This document shows, piece after piece, positions 27,967 to 36,784 of a stretch of 64,000 bases of DNA. A program made the position numbers and the translations under genes. Source of the DNA: JAFGBI01 sp964454025 (GTDB lineage: Bacteria; Myxococcota_A; Polyangia; Polyangiales; Polyangiaceae); the NCBI GenBank assembly GCA_964454025.1, contig CAYVRP010000002.1, positions 1-64,000 of the forward strand. Direction: 5' to 3'. The notes under the pieces were generated by a model. That model was not told where the DNA came from and did not search any database. It saw only the letters and a program-made list of their open reading frames with translations. Numbering within the stretch: position 1 is the first letter of the stretch; each line of letters starts with the position of its first letter.

Positions 27967-28979
27967 CGACCGCCGCCCCGCCGCCCCGGCGGGAGCCCGC
28001 CGCGGGGCCGTTGTTGCAGGTGGAGAAGCTGACCAAGTTTTTCCCCGTGCGGCGGGGCCTCTGGTCCCGGCGGCAGTTCGTCCGCGCGGTCGACGGCGTG
28101 TCGCTCTACGTGCGGCGCGGGGAGACGCTGGGGCTGGTGGGTGAGAGCGGCTGCGGCAAGACGACGCTCGGCCGCGTGAGCCTGCGCCTGCTGGAGCCGA
28201 CCTTCGGCCGCATTCGCTTCGACGGGCAGGACCTGATGCCGCTGACGCAGGCCGAGCTCCGGCCGCTGCGGCGCCGGATGCAGATCGTGTTCCAGGATCC
28301 GCTGGCCTCGCTCGATCCTCGCTTCGCGGTGCGGGACGCGGTCGCCGAGGGGATCCGCATCCACCACCTCGCCCGCTCGCGCCGCGAGGAGGAGGACCGC
28401 GTGGCCGCGCTGCTCGGCCGCGTGGGCCTCAGGCCGGAGACGATGCACCGCTACCCCCACGAGCTGAGCGGCGGCCAGCGGCAGCGAGTGGGCATCGCGC
28501 GGGCGCTCGCCGTGGACCCCGAGCTCGTCGTCTGCGACGAGCCACTCAGCGCCCTCGACCTGTCCATCCAGGCCCAGATCACCAACCTGCTGTTGGATCT
28601 GCAGGAGGAGCGCCGGCTGTCGTACCTGTTCGTCTCCCACGACCTGCGCGTGGTCGAGTACGTGAGCCACCGCGTGGCCGTCATGTACCTCGGCAAGCTG
28701 GTCGAGGTGGCGCCCGTCGGCTCGCTCTTCGCGCGACGCTGCCACCCCTACACGCGCGCGCTCCTCAGCGCGGTCCCGGTGCCGGACCCCGCGCGCAAGC
28801 GGCTGCGCGTGCTGGTCGAAGGCGACCTGCCGAGCCCGCTCGCGCCCCCGCCGGGCTGCGCCTTCCACCCGCGGTGCCCGCGGGCGGAGCCGGGGCGCTG
28901 CGACGTGGAGGCGCCCGAGCTCGCCGAGGTCGAGCCGGGATCGCATCACCACGTCGCCTGCCACCACCCGTTCGCCTGA
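27963..28979 (+). CDS. Peptide/nickel-type ABC transporter ATP-binding protein (OppF/DppF family)
   Basis: 338 residues from a GTG overlapping the oppD-like stop by four bases (GTGA). A short Pro/Arg-rich leader precedes LLQVEKLTKFFPVRRGLWS, typical of OppF. Walker A GESGCGKT, signature LSGGQRQRVGIARALA, Walker B LVVCDEPLSALD and SHDLRVV are intact, followed by the family C-terminus with CAFHPRCPRAE. It is the second half of a heterodimeric ATPase. The long frame open upstream of 27963 is a shadow of the preceding gene. Confidence 0.92.
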   Translation: MTTAAPPPRREPAAGPLLQVEKLTKFFPVRRGLWSRRQFVRAVDGVSLYVRRGETLGLVGESGCGKTTLGRVSLRLLEPTFGRIRFDGQDLMPLTQAELRPLRRRMQIVFQDPLASLDPRFAVRDAVAEGIRIHHLARSRREEEDRVAALLGRVGLRPETMHRYPHELSGGQRQRVGIARALAVDPELVVCDEPLSALDLSIQAQITNLLLDLQEERRLSYLFVSHDLRVVEYVSHRVAVMYLGKLVEVAPVGSLFARRCHPYTRALLSAVPVPDPARKRLRVLVEGDLPSPLAPPPGCAFHPRCPRAEPGRCDVEAPELAEVEPGSHHHVACHHPFA

Positions 28980-29090
28980 CGACCCGCGCGCGGCAGGCGC
29001 GGAGAATGAACGCCTGCTCAGGTGGGCGCTGCGCGGCCGAGGGCGGTAGGCTCGCGCGTCGAGTCGGCGGGGCCCCTGCGGAGAACGCCC

Positions 29091-32000
29091 ATGGCGACCG
29101 GGAAGAGCACAGCGTCCAGACCCCCCCGCGAGCGCGCCGGGAAGGCACCCACCGCGCGCGAAGCCCGGGCGCGCGCGGCGCTCGGTGCCCTCGAGGCGGC
29201 GCTCGCCGCCCCCGACGCCCGCCTCGAGCCCGCGCGGCGGGCGCGCCTGCATTACGAGTGCGGCCGCCTGCTCGAGGAGCTCGGCCGCGCCGCGGAGGCG
29301 CGCGCCCACTACGAGCGCGCGACCGAGCCGGAGGTGCTCCACCTCCCCGCCCTCGCCGGCCTGCGACGCGTCCTCGGACGCGCGGGGGAGCTCGAGGCCG
29401 TGGTCGATGCCCTCGCGCGGGAGGCTTCGCGGACGGAGGACCCGGCGCGACGGGCCGAGCTCGAGCACCAGCGGGGGCGCCTCCTCGAACGGCTCGGCCA
29501 CCACGACGAAGCCCTCGCGCCGCTCGCCCACGCGGCATCGCTGGCCCCGGCGGACGTGCGGATCCTCGACTCGTGCTGGCTGGCGCGGAGCGCCGCCGGC
29601 CCCGCCGAAGCCCTGGACGCCGCCTACGCCGCGCGCCTCTCCGTGCCCGACGGGGACCCGCGCCTGCGCGCGGCGCTGCTCGTCGCGCGGGCGGAGCTGC
29701 TCGGCACGCGCCTCGATCGGCCCGCCGACGCCCGGGAGGCGTACCGCGCCGCGCTCGAGGCCGATCCCGAGGTGCCCGGCGCGCTGCCCGCGCTGGACGC
29801 GCTCTTGACCCAGCACCAGCGCTGGGGCGACCTCGCGGAGCTGCTCCGGCGCGAGATCGATCTCGCCAGCGACCCGGAGGAGCAGGGCGCGCTGACCGTC
29901 CGCCTGGCGCGGCTGCTGCGCGACCACCTCGAGCGACCCGAGGAGGCCACGGCGCTGATGCACGCCGCCGTCGCGCTGCTGCCGGGGGCCCTGGGACCGC
30001 TCCTGGAGCTGTATGATCTGGCGCTGGAGCAGGACGATCTCGAGCGCCTCATCACGGCGCTCCAGGGCCGCGCCGAGGCCACCGCGGCCGGACCCGACCG
30101 GGCCGAGCTGTGGCACCACGCCGGGCGCCTGCGCGAGCGCGCGGGGGACGCGGACGGCGCGCTCGCCTGCCACGCGCAGGCGCTCTTCGCGCGGGCCGAC
30201 CACCACGGCGCGCGCCGCGCCATCGAGCTCTCCCTCGCGCAGCGGCGCGACTGGCCGCGCCTCATCCACGTCCTCGAGGCCTCGGTGGCCGAGGCGGACC
30301 CGGCGACCGCGCTCGGCGCCCTGGCGCGCGCGGCCGAGATCTCCGAGCGGCACCTCGGCGACGCCGAGCGCGCGCTCGCGCTGCACGAGCGCATCCTGGA
30401 GGCGACCCCGGACTACGAGCCGTCGGTGCAAGCGCGGCTCCGGCTGCTGCAGCGGCTCGGGCGCTTCACCGAGCTCGCCGAGGCCTACGCCACCGCCGCG
30501 GCCACGGCGGCGACGAGCGCGGCGCGCGCGGCCTACCTCCTGCGGCGCGCCGAGATCCAGGAGCTCGTCCTGGACGACCCCGAGGCCGCGCTCGCCACCC
30601 ACCGGGAGGTCTGTGAGATCGACGTCAGGCAGCCGCTGGGGGCGCACGGGCGCGGCCGCCTGGCCCTGCAGCAGCAGGACTGGGAGTCGGTCGCGATCGC
30701 GCTCAAGCACGAGCTGCGCGGGCGCCGCGGGGCGCGCGCGGCCGACGTCCTGCACCAGCTCGGCGAGCTGACCGAGCGCGAGCTCGGCCAGCCCGAGGCG
30801 GCGCTCGAGCACTACCGGCGCGCGCTCGAGGCGGCGCCGGAGCACCCGCTCGCCGCCGCCAGTCTGGAGGCCCTGCTGGTCGAGCTCGAGCGACCGGCGG
30901 AGCTCGCGGCCTTCTACCGCGCCGAGCTCGAGCGCACGGAGGATCCGGTCCGCCGCGGCGAGCTCACGACGCGGATCGGCCGCGCCGAGGCCGCTCAGGG
31001 GGATCGCCTGGCGGCGATCGCCACCCTGACGCCGGTCGCCCGCGAGGGATTCCTGACGGCGCGCCGCGAGCTCGAGCGCCTGCTCACGCGCGAGCGTCGC
31101 TGGGCGGAGCTCGCGCGCCTGCTCGAGCGACACGCCGAGGAGAGCGAGGTCGACGCCGAGCGGGTCCGGGCCCTGGCCCGGCTCGGGGCGCTGCAGGAGC
31201 AGGAGCTCGGTGATCCGGCCGCCGCCCGCGCGGCCTACGAGCGCGCGCTCGAGCTCGACCCCGCCTGCGCCGAGGCGCGCGCGGGGCTCCCCCGCGCCCT
31301 GCTGCTCACCCGCGACTGGCCGCGACTCGCCGAGGTGCTGGCGGAGGCGGCGAAGACCGCGGAGGGGCTGGCCGCGACGACGGCGCGCTACCGCCTGGCG
31401 ACGCTGCGCCGGGACCAGCTCGCCGATCCGGCCGGGGCGATCGCGGCCTTCGAGGCGCTGGCGGCGGAGGAGCCGGCGCCGGTCGGCGCGCTGCTCGCGC
31501 TGGTCGCGCTCTACGAGCGCGAGGAGCGCCTCGCGGAGCTCGCGCGGGTGCTCGCCCAGCTCGGCCGGGAGCTGGGCGACGACGCGAGCCGCAGCTCGAT
31601 GATGTTCCGGCTCACCCAGACCGCCGAGCGAGCGCGCTTCGGCAGCCCGGGCCAGCTCGTGCAGGCGTACGCCAAGCTCGCCGAGGAGCCGACGAGCCGC
31701 CTCGGCGCCCTGCTCGAGCTCGACCGCCTCGTGCCGCCGGGCGACGCCGCCTCGCGCCGGTTGATCGCGGAGGGCCTCGCGGCAGCGTCCCTTGATCCGA
31801 CCGTGGCCGCCGCCTACCTGACCGAGCGGGCGGAGCTCGACGAGGACGAGGACCCCGCGGCAGCCCTCGACCAATTCCGCGCCGCGCTGGAGCGCGACCC
31901 CCGGTGCCTGGGCGCCATCGACGGGCTCGCCCGCTTCGCCCAGCGGGATCACCGCGCGGCCGAGCTCGCTCGATCCGCCGATCTGCACGCGGAGCTCGGT

Positions 32001-34610
32001 TCCCCGGCGCGGGCGGTGGAGCTCCGGCTCGCCGCCGCCGAGGAGTACGCGCGGGACGGGGATCCGAAGGCGAGCGGCGTGGCCCTGTGGCGGGCGCTGG
32101 CCGCGGCCCCCGATCACCCCGCGGCGCGGGAGCGCCTCGCGGCGCTGCTGCGCAGCGACGACATGGACGACGTGCTGCGGGCGATCGACGGCGTGGCGGA
32201 CACGAGCGCCAGCGGCGAGGAACGTCGGCGCCAGTGGCTCACGGTGGCCGACGCGCTGCGCGACGACGTCCCCCGCGCGGCGTCCATCCTGGAACGCGCG
32301 CTCGAGAGCGGCGCCCCGAGCGCGGCGATGCGCATCGACCTGGCCGCCCTCTACGCCAGGATGAACCAGGCCTCGCGGGCGAGCGAGCTCTTGGCGGAGG
32401 TGATCCGGGAGGCGCCGCCCGGCCCCGAGCGCGGCCGCGCGTCCCTGGCCCAGGCGCGCCTCGCCCGGGGGCCGCTGGGGGACCCGGCGCGGGCGCGGGA
32501 GCTCTGCGAGGACGTCATCGCCGAGGCCACCAGCGACCCGGACGACGTCGAGGCCGCGCTGACCGAGCTGGTGGAGCTCCGCGCCGAGAGCGGGGCCATC
32601 GACGACGCCATCGCCGCGGCCAGCGCGCTCGCGAGCCGGGCGCGCGCGCCCGCGCAGCGGGTCGCGGCGCTGCAGAGCGTGGTCGATCTCGAGCTCGGCC
32701 GAGATGGCTACCAGGAGGCCGCCGAGGCCTGCGCCCGCATCGTGGCCATCGAGGGGCCGCGCTCGCCGGCCGTGGCGACGCTCCAGGATCTGGTCGCCGG
32801 CGACGAGTCCCTGCAGCGCCGCGGGCACCGTGCGCTGGCGGGCGGCCTCGAGGAGTACGCGAGGAGCCACCCGGACGCGCCCGACGCCGGGCTCGCCTTC
32901 GCGCGCGCGGCGGAGTGCCTCGCCGGTCCGCTCGCGGACGCGGCGGGGGCGCGCTCCCTGCTCGAGCGCGCGGTCGCGGCCCGCCCGGGCGATCTCGAGC
33001 TCGCCCTGGCCCTGGGCCGGCGGCTCGAGCAGGAGGGCGCCCCGATGGACGCGCTCGAGCGCTACCGCGGCGTGCTCGCCGCCGCGCCCCGGCACGCGGC
33101 GGCTTGGCGCGGGATGGCGCGCGTGTTCGCCGCCCTGAGCCCGCCGCGGCCACCCTCGGTGGCGCTCGCGTGCCTCGCCAGCGTCGGGGCCGCCTCGCCC
33201 GCGGAGCTCCGCCGCTGCGGGGCGCGGGCGCGGCGCACCCTGCGCGCGACGCCGCCGCCGGTGTCGACCTGGGAGCGCCTGGTGTCGGTCAGCAGCCCGG
33301 AGTTCGCCGCCCTCGACGCCTTCCATCAGGCCGTCGTCGACACCCTGGGGCGCGTCCACGTCCCCCGCCTGCGCGAGCTCGGCCTCGACCACGGCGACCG
33401 CCTCGGCGCTCGCGGCGCGCACCCGCTCCGCGCCGCCGCCGAGCGCGTCGCCGCCGCGCTCGGCGTCGGCAGCTTCCACCTCTACCTCACCAAGGACGAG
33501 GAGACGGCGCCACGCCTCGCCTTCACCAACCCCCCGAGCCTCCTGCTCCCCGCCGCGTTCCCGACCTTGCCCGAGGGAGCGCAGCGCTTCGTCTTCGCCA
33601 AGGCGATGATCCCGATGGCGCGCCGCCGGCTGGCGCTGCTGGAGCTCGACGCGGCCGGCATCCAGGAGCTCGTCGCCGCCGCCGTGCGCGCGGCACGGAC
33701 CGAAGACGAGCTCTCCTTCTCGGCCGAAGACCGGGTCGCGCGGCTCCTGCGCCGCTTCGTGCCGGAGAGCGACCTGCCCGCGCTCGGCGCGGCGGCGCGC
33801 GCGGTGGCGACGCTCGACGCGGCGGTGCTCGACGCGTGGATCCAGGACACCCACGGGAGCGCGACGCGACTGGCGCTCGTCCTCGCCGACGACGTCGCCG
33901 CCTCGCTGCCGCTCCTGACGCGCTATCCGCCGTCGCAGCGCGGCGGCAAGGAGGACGAGCTCCGCCGCTACTTCGCCAGCGATCTGGCGTTCGAGCTGCG
34001 CGAGCTGTTCCTCGAGCCCGCGGCGCCCGAGGAGCCGCCGCCCGCGGAGCCGGAAGACCCGGAGCCGGCGCCACCGGTCGAGGAGCGCGCGGCGGTGGAT
34101 CCGGTCCCGCCCCGTACGCGCACCGATACCCCACCGCCCGCGCCCCCGGCGCGCGCGACGCCGCTGCCGTCCTCCGCCGCGGCGCGCGTGGCGCCCCCGC
34201 CGCCGCCCGCGTCCTCCCTGCGCGTGACGCCGCCGCCGCCGCCGCCGCGCTCCTCGTCGGCGCCGCCACCGCCGCCGCCGCGCTCCTCGTCGGCGCCGCC
34301 ACCTCCGCCACCTCCGCCGCCGCGCGAGGTCGCGCCGAGCACCGCGCCCGCGGTGACGGCGGACGCGGCGCGGGACGACGAGCCGGAGCTCGACTGGGAA
34401 CCGCCGGGACCCGGCGCCGCGGAGCCGTCCCCCGCTCGCCTGCCCTCGGCGCCACCGCCCCCCGAGCGCCCCTCCGCACCGCCGCCGCCGAGCGCGCGCA
34501 AGGCGCCACCACCACCGCTCGCCCCGGCGCCACGATCCCGCGCCGACGAGGCGCTGGCGGAGCTGCGGGCGAGCGACGACGCCGCACCCCAGCGCCCGCC
34601 TCGGTCGTGA
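29091..34610 (+). CDS. Very large TPR-repeat protein with a proline-rich C-terminus (1839 aa)
   Basis: ATG at 29091 with GGAG upstream. From about residue 20 to about 1450 the sequence is made of degenerate tetratricopeptide helices (LHYECGRLLEELGRAAEARAH-like and AALEHYRRALEAAPEHP-like units), with Ala, Leu, Glu and Arg dominating. No signal peptide or membrane segment is visible. Residues of about 1450-1640 form a different, more globular region (FHLYLTKDEETAPRLAF and following). After about residue 1643 the chain is Pro/Ala-rich with runs of up to nine prolines and a duplicated RSSSAPPPPPP unit. TPR arrays are scaffolds and proline tails often bind signalling or motility proteins. The partner is unknown. 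Confidence 0.85.
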   Translation: MATGKSTASRPPRERAGKAPTAREARARAALGALEAALAAPDARLEPARRARLHYECGRLLEELGRAAEARAHYERATEPEVLHLPALAGLRRVLGRAGELEAVVDALAREASRTEDPARRAELEHQRGRLLERLGHHDEALAPLAHAASLAPADVRILDSCWLARSAAGPAEALDAAYAARLSVPDGDPRLRAALLVARAELLGTRLDRPADAREAYRAALEADPEVPGALPALDALLTQHQRWGDLAELLRREIDLASDPEEQGALTVRLARLLRDHLERPEEATALMHAAVALLPGALGPLLELYDLALEQDDLERLITALQGRAEATAAGPDRAELWHHAGRLRERAGDADGALACHAQALFARADHHGARRAIELSLAQRRDWPRLIHVLEASVAEADPATALGALARAAEISERHLGDAERALALHERILEATPDYEPSVQARLRLLQRLGRFTELAEAYATAAATAATSAARAAYLLRRAEIQELVLDDPEAALATHREVCEIDVRQPLGAHGRGRLALQQQDWESVAIALKHELRGRRGARAADVLHQLGELTERELGQPEAALEHYRRALEAAPEHPLAAASLEALLVELERPAELAAFYRAELERTEDPVRRGELTTRIGRAEAAQGDRLAAIATLTPVAREGFLTARRELERLLTRERRWAELARLLERHAEESEVDAERVRALARLGALQEQELGDPAAARAAYERALELDPACAEARAGLPRALLLTRDWPRLAEVLAEAAKTAEGLAATTARYRLATLRRDQLADPAGAIAAFEALAAEEPAPVGALLALVALYEREERLAELARVLAQLGRELGDDASRSSMMFRLTQTAERARFGSPGQLVQAYAKLAEEPTSRLGALLELDRLVPPGDAASRRLIAEGLAAASLDPTVAAAYLTERAELDEDEDPAAALDQFRAALERDPRCLGAIDGLARFAQRDHRAAELARSADLHAELGSPARAVELRLAAAEEYARDGDPKASGVALWRALAAAPDHPAARERLAALLRSDDMDDVLRAIDGVADTSASGEERRRQWLTVADALRDDVPRAASILERALESGAPSAAMRIDLAALYARMNQASRASELLAEVIREAPPGPERGRASLAQARLARGPLGDPARARELCEDVIAEATSDPDDVEAALTELVELRAESGAIDDAIAAASALASRARAPAQRVAALQSVVDLELGRDGYQEAAEACARIVAIEGPRSPAVATLQDLVAGDESLQRRGHRALAGGLEEYARSHPDAPDAGLAFARAAECLAGPLADAAGARSLLERAVAARPGDLELALALGRRLEQEGAPMDALERYRGVLAAAPRHAAAWRGMARVFAALSPPRPPSVALACLASVGAASPAELRRCGARARRTLRATPPPVSTWERLVSVSSPEFAALDAFHQAVVDTLGRVHVPRLRELGLDHGDRLGARGAHPLRAAAERVAAALGVGSFHLYLTKDEETAPRLAFTNPPSLLLPAAFPTLPEGAQRFVFAKAMIPMARRRLALLELDAAGIQELVAAAVRAARTEDELSFSAEDRVARLLRRFVPESDLPALGAAARAVATLDAAVLDAWIQDTHGSATRLALVLADDVAASLPLLTRYPPSQRGGKEDELRRYFASDLAFELRELFLEPAAPEEPPPAEPEDPEPAPPVEERAAVDPVPPRTRTDTPPPAPPARATPLPSSAAARVAPPPPPASSLRVTPPPPPPRSSSAPPPPPPRSSSAPPPPPPPPPREVAPSTAPAVTADAARDDEPELDWEPPGPGAAEPSPARLPSAPPPPERPSAPPPPSARKAPPPPLAPAPRSRADEALAELRASDDAAPQRPPRS

Positions 34611-34731
34611 GCCCCGCCGCACGGCGTGGACGCGCGGTCGGGCTGGCCCTCGGCGCGAGGATCCGGCTACCATCCGGCCACGCTGGCGCCCCGAGGCGGA
34701 CGCGGCGCTCAGACGAGGGAGAGAGGTCAGC

Positions 34732-35559
34732 ATGAAGACTCGACAGCGATTCGGGGCGTTCTTGGCGGCGGCGGGGCTCTTGTTGGCGCTCGGTGGCTGC
34801 GACCCGAACGCGAAATGCAAGCAGAGCGAGGAGTGCACGGGCCTGGGCAAGTGCACCGCGTCGGAGAGCGGCGTCTGCTTCGCCGCCTCGAACGAGGACT
34901 GCAAGGCGAGCAAGGCATGCAAGGTCGAGGGCAAATGCACGGCCAAGGAGAAGGCATGCACCGTCGGCTCGGCGGAGGACTGCAAGGGTTCCGACGCCTG
35001 CACCAAGTTCGGGATGTGCGACGCCGATCAGGGCGTCTGCGCCAACCTCGGCAAGGCATTCCACGGCGCCTGCGGCAAGGAGTGCAAGGCCGACGGCCTC
35101 TGCGTGCAGAAGGACGGCAAGTGCATCGCGCTCTCGGAGTACCACTGCCGCGGCACCACCGAGGACAAGCCGGAGGCGGAGAGCCCCTGCCGCCGGGAGG
35201 GCCGCTGCACGGCCAAGGACGGGGCCTGCATCGCCGAGAAGAACGAGGAGTGCGCGGGCTCGTTGCTCTGCAAGAACGAGGGCCGCTGCGTCGCCGAGGG
35301 CGGCAAGTGCGTGGCGACCAAGGAGCTTTGCATGGAGAGCGTCATCTGCACCAGCAGCGGCAAGTGCGGGGTGAAGGACGGCGCCTGCTCCGCCACCGAC
35401 AACGGGGACTGCAAGAAGTCCTCCCGCTGCAAGCTGGAGGGGCTCTGCAGCGCCGTCGACGGCGCCTGCATCGCGCACACCAACGCCGACTGCGGCGGCT
35501 CCACCGTCTGCACCAAGGACAAGCGCTGCACGGCCAAGGACGGCGTCTGCGTGAAGTGA
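34732..35559 (+). CDS. Cysteine-repeat lipoprotein (275 aa)
   Basis: Signal peptide with lipobox LGGC (Cys23). The mature part is about nine repeats of 21-25 residues with the pattern DCKxSxxCKxEGxCTAKxGxC, each with four Cys and many Lys, Glu and Gly. Examples are SKACKVEGKCTAKEKAC and SSRCKLEGLCSAVDGAC. The regular spacing implies a string of small disulfide-bonded modules on the cell surface. I do not recognise the repeat as a named family; it differs from the DUF4215-type repeats elsewhere in the window, as it lacks the CGDG and CDDGN motifs. The ATG is preceded by GGGAGAGAG. It lies 121 bases after the TPR gene. Confidence 0.78.
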   Translation: MKTRQRFGAFLAAAGLLLALGGCDPNAKCKQSEECTGLGKCTASESGVCFAASNEDCKASKACKVEGKCTAKEKACTVGSAEDCKGSDACTKFGMCDADQGVCANLGKAFHGACGKECKADGLCVQKDGKCIALSEYHCRGTTEDKPEAESPCRREGRCTAKDGACIAEKNEECAGSLLCKNEGRCVAEGGKCVATKELCMESVICTSSGKCGVKDGACSATDNGDCKKSSRCKLEGLCSAVDGACIAHTNADCGGSTVCTKDKRCTAKDGVCVK

Positions 35560-35614
35560 CGGCCCCCCCGCGGCGGCGCTCGCCCGGGCGGGCGCCGCCG
35601 GGAGGACGCGCGGC

Positions 35615-36559
35615 GTGATCCCCCTCCGCATCGTCGTCGTCGGCACCGGCGCGGTCGGCGGCTACTATGGCGCGCTGCTCGCGCGCGCCGGCCACGACGT
35701 CCAGTTCCTCGCCCGCAGCGACCACGAGCACCTGTCGCGCCGCGGCCTGCGGGTGGAGTCCGTCGACGGCGACTTCTCGCTGCGGCCCGTCGCGGCGTAC
35801 GCCGATCCCGCCGCCGTGCGCCCGGCCGAGCTCGCGCTCGTCGCGCTCAAGACCACCGCCAACGCGGCCCTGCCGGCGATCCTGCCGCGCGTGCTCGCGC
35901 CCGGAGGCGCGGTAGTCCTGCTGCAGAACGGCCTCGGCGAGGAGGAGCGGGTCGCCGCCATCCCCGGCGTCGGCGCGGTGCTCGCCGGGCTCGCGTTCGT
36001 GTGCGTGACCAAGGTGGGGCCCGGCCACGTCCGCCACCACGACTACGGCACGGTCCGCCTCGCGGCCTACGCCCCCGGGGCCGCCGCCGGGATCACGCCC
36101 GTCATGGCGCGGCTGGGCGCCGCGCTCGAGGGCGCGGCCGTCCCGGTGACGCTGGAGCCGGACTGGCTCGCCGCGCGCTGGCGGAAGCTCGTCTGGAACG
36201 TCCCCTACAACGGACTCTCCGTCCTGCTCCGCGCCGACACGGGCACGCTGATGGCGTCGCCGCCCGTGCACGCGCTCGTCGCGGCGATGATGCGCGAGGT
36301 CACCGCCGCGAGCGCCGCCGAGGGGCGACCGATCGCGGACGATTTCGTCGAGGAGATGCTCTCGCTCACCCGGGACATGCGCCCCTACCTGCCCAGCATG
36401 CGCCTCGACTTCGACGCCGGGCGCCCGCTCGAGCTGTCGGCGATGTACGCGGTGCCGGCCGCCCGCGCGCGCGCCGCCGGCGCCCCCATGGTCAGGGTCG
36501 AGGCGCTCCTCGCGGAGCTCGAGTTCCTGGTCGCCGCGCGAGACGCGGCGCGGCGCTAG
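35615..36559 (+). CDS. 2-dehydropantoate 2-reductase family protein (PanE/ApbA-like)
   Basis: 314 residues from a GTG. The N-terminal Rossmann motif VVGTGAVGGYYGALLARAG and VALKTTAN for NADP binding are followed by VLLQNGLGEEE. The catalytic Lys lies in WRKLVWNVPYNGLSVLLRAD, and the C-terminal helical domain contains RPYLPSMRLDFDAGRPLEL. Family enzymes reduce ketopantoate to pantoate for coenzyme A synthesis, but many paralogues use other 2-keto acids. No other coenzyme A gene is adjacent, so only the family is assigned. Confidence 0.85.
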   Translation: MIPLRIVVVGTGAVGGYYGALLARAGHDVQFLARSDHEHLSRRGLRVESVDGDFSLRPVAAYADPAAVRPAELALVALKTTANAALPAILPRVLAPGGAVVLLQNGLGEEERVAAIPGVGAVLAGLAFVCVTKVGPGHVRHHDYGTVRLAAYAPGAAAGITPVMARLGAALEGAAVPVTLEPDWLAARWRKLVWNVPYNGLSVLLRADTGTLMASPPVHALVAAMMREVTAASAAEGRPIADDFVEEMLSLTRDMRPYLPSMRLDFDAGRPLELSAMYAVPAARARAAGAPMVRVEALLAELEFLVAARDAARR

Positions 36560-36784
36560 GCCACGGCACCGCGCCCGCGTTGATCCCGGCTCACCGCGCG
36601 GTGACGCGCCGTCGCGGGAGCGGCCGGTCTCCGCTCGGGAGCGGAGTGCCCCCCATCGCCCTCGCGCCCTCCGGGGCCGTCGCGCTGGGGTGACGGCCGC
36701 GCCCTTCGCCGAGATCGCCGGTCCGTGGCAGGATGGCGACCAGGCGACCGCGCAGCCCCGCGGGGGACGCGGTCGGGACATCCG

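Noticed and set aside
29022..29090. Earlier start of the TPR protein
   Set aside because: The extra 23 residues have no conserved character, while the ATG at 29091 has a GGAG ribosome site.
27708..35006. A 2432-codon open frame on the minus strand opposite the OppF and TPR genes
   Set aside because: The translation is Arg/Gly/Glu-rich with no family motif and mirrors the codon bias of the real plus-strand genes. Long antisense frames are expected at this GC content.
36591..36604. Perfect 14-bp palindrome TCACCGCGCGGTGA after the panE-like gene
   Set aside because: With no loop it is a poor terminator, and CG-rich palindromes of this length arise by chance. No nearby start depends on it.
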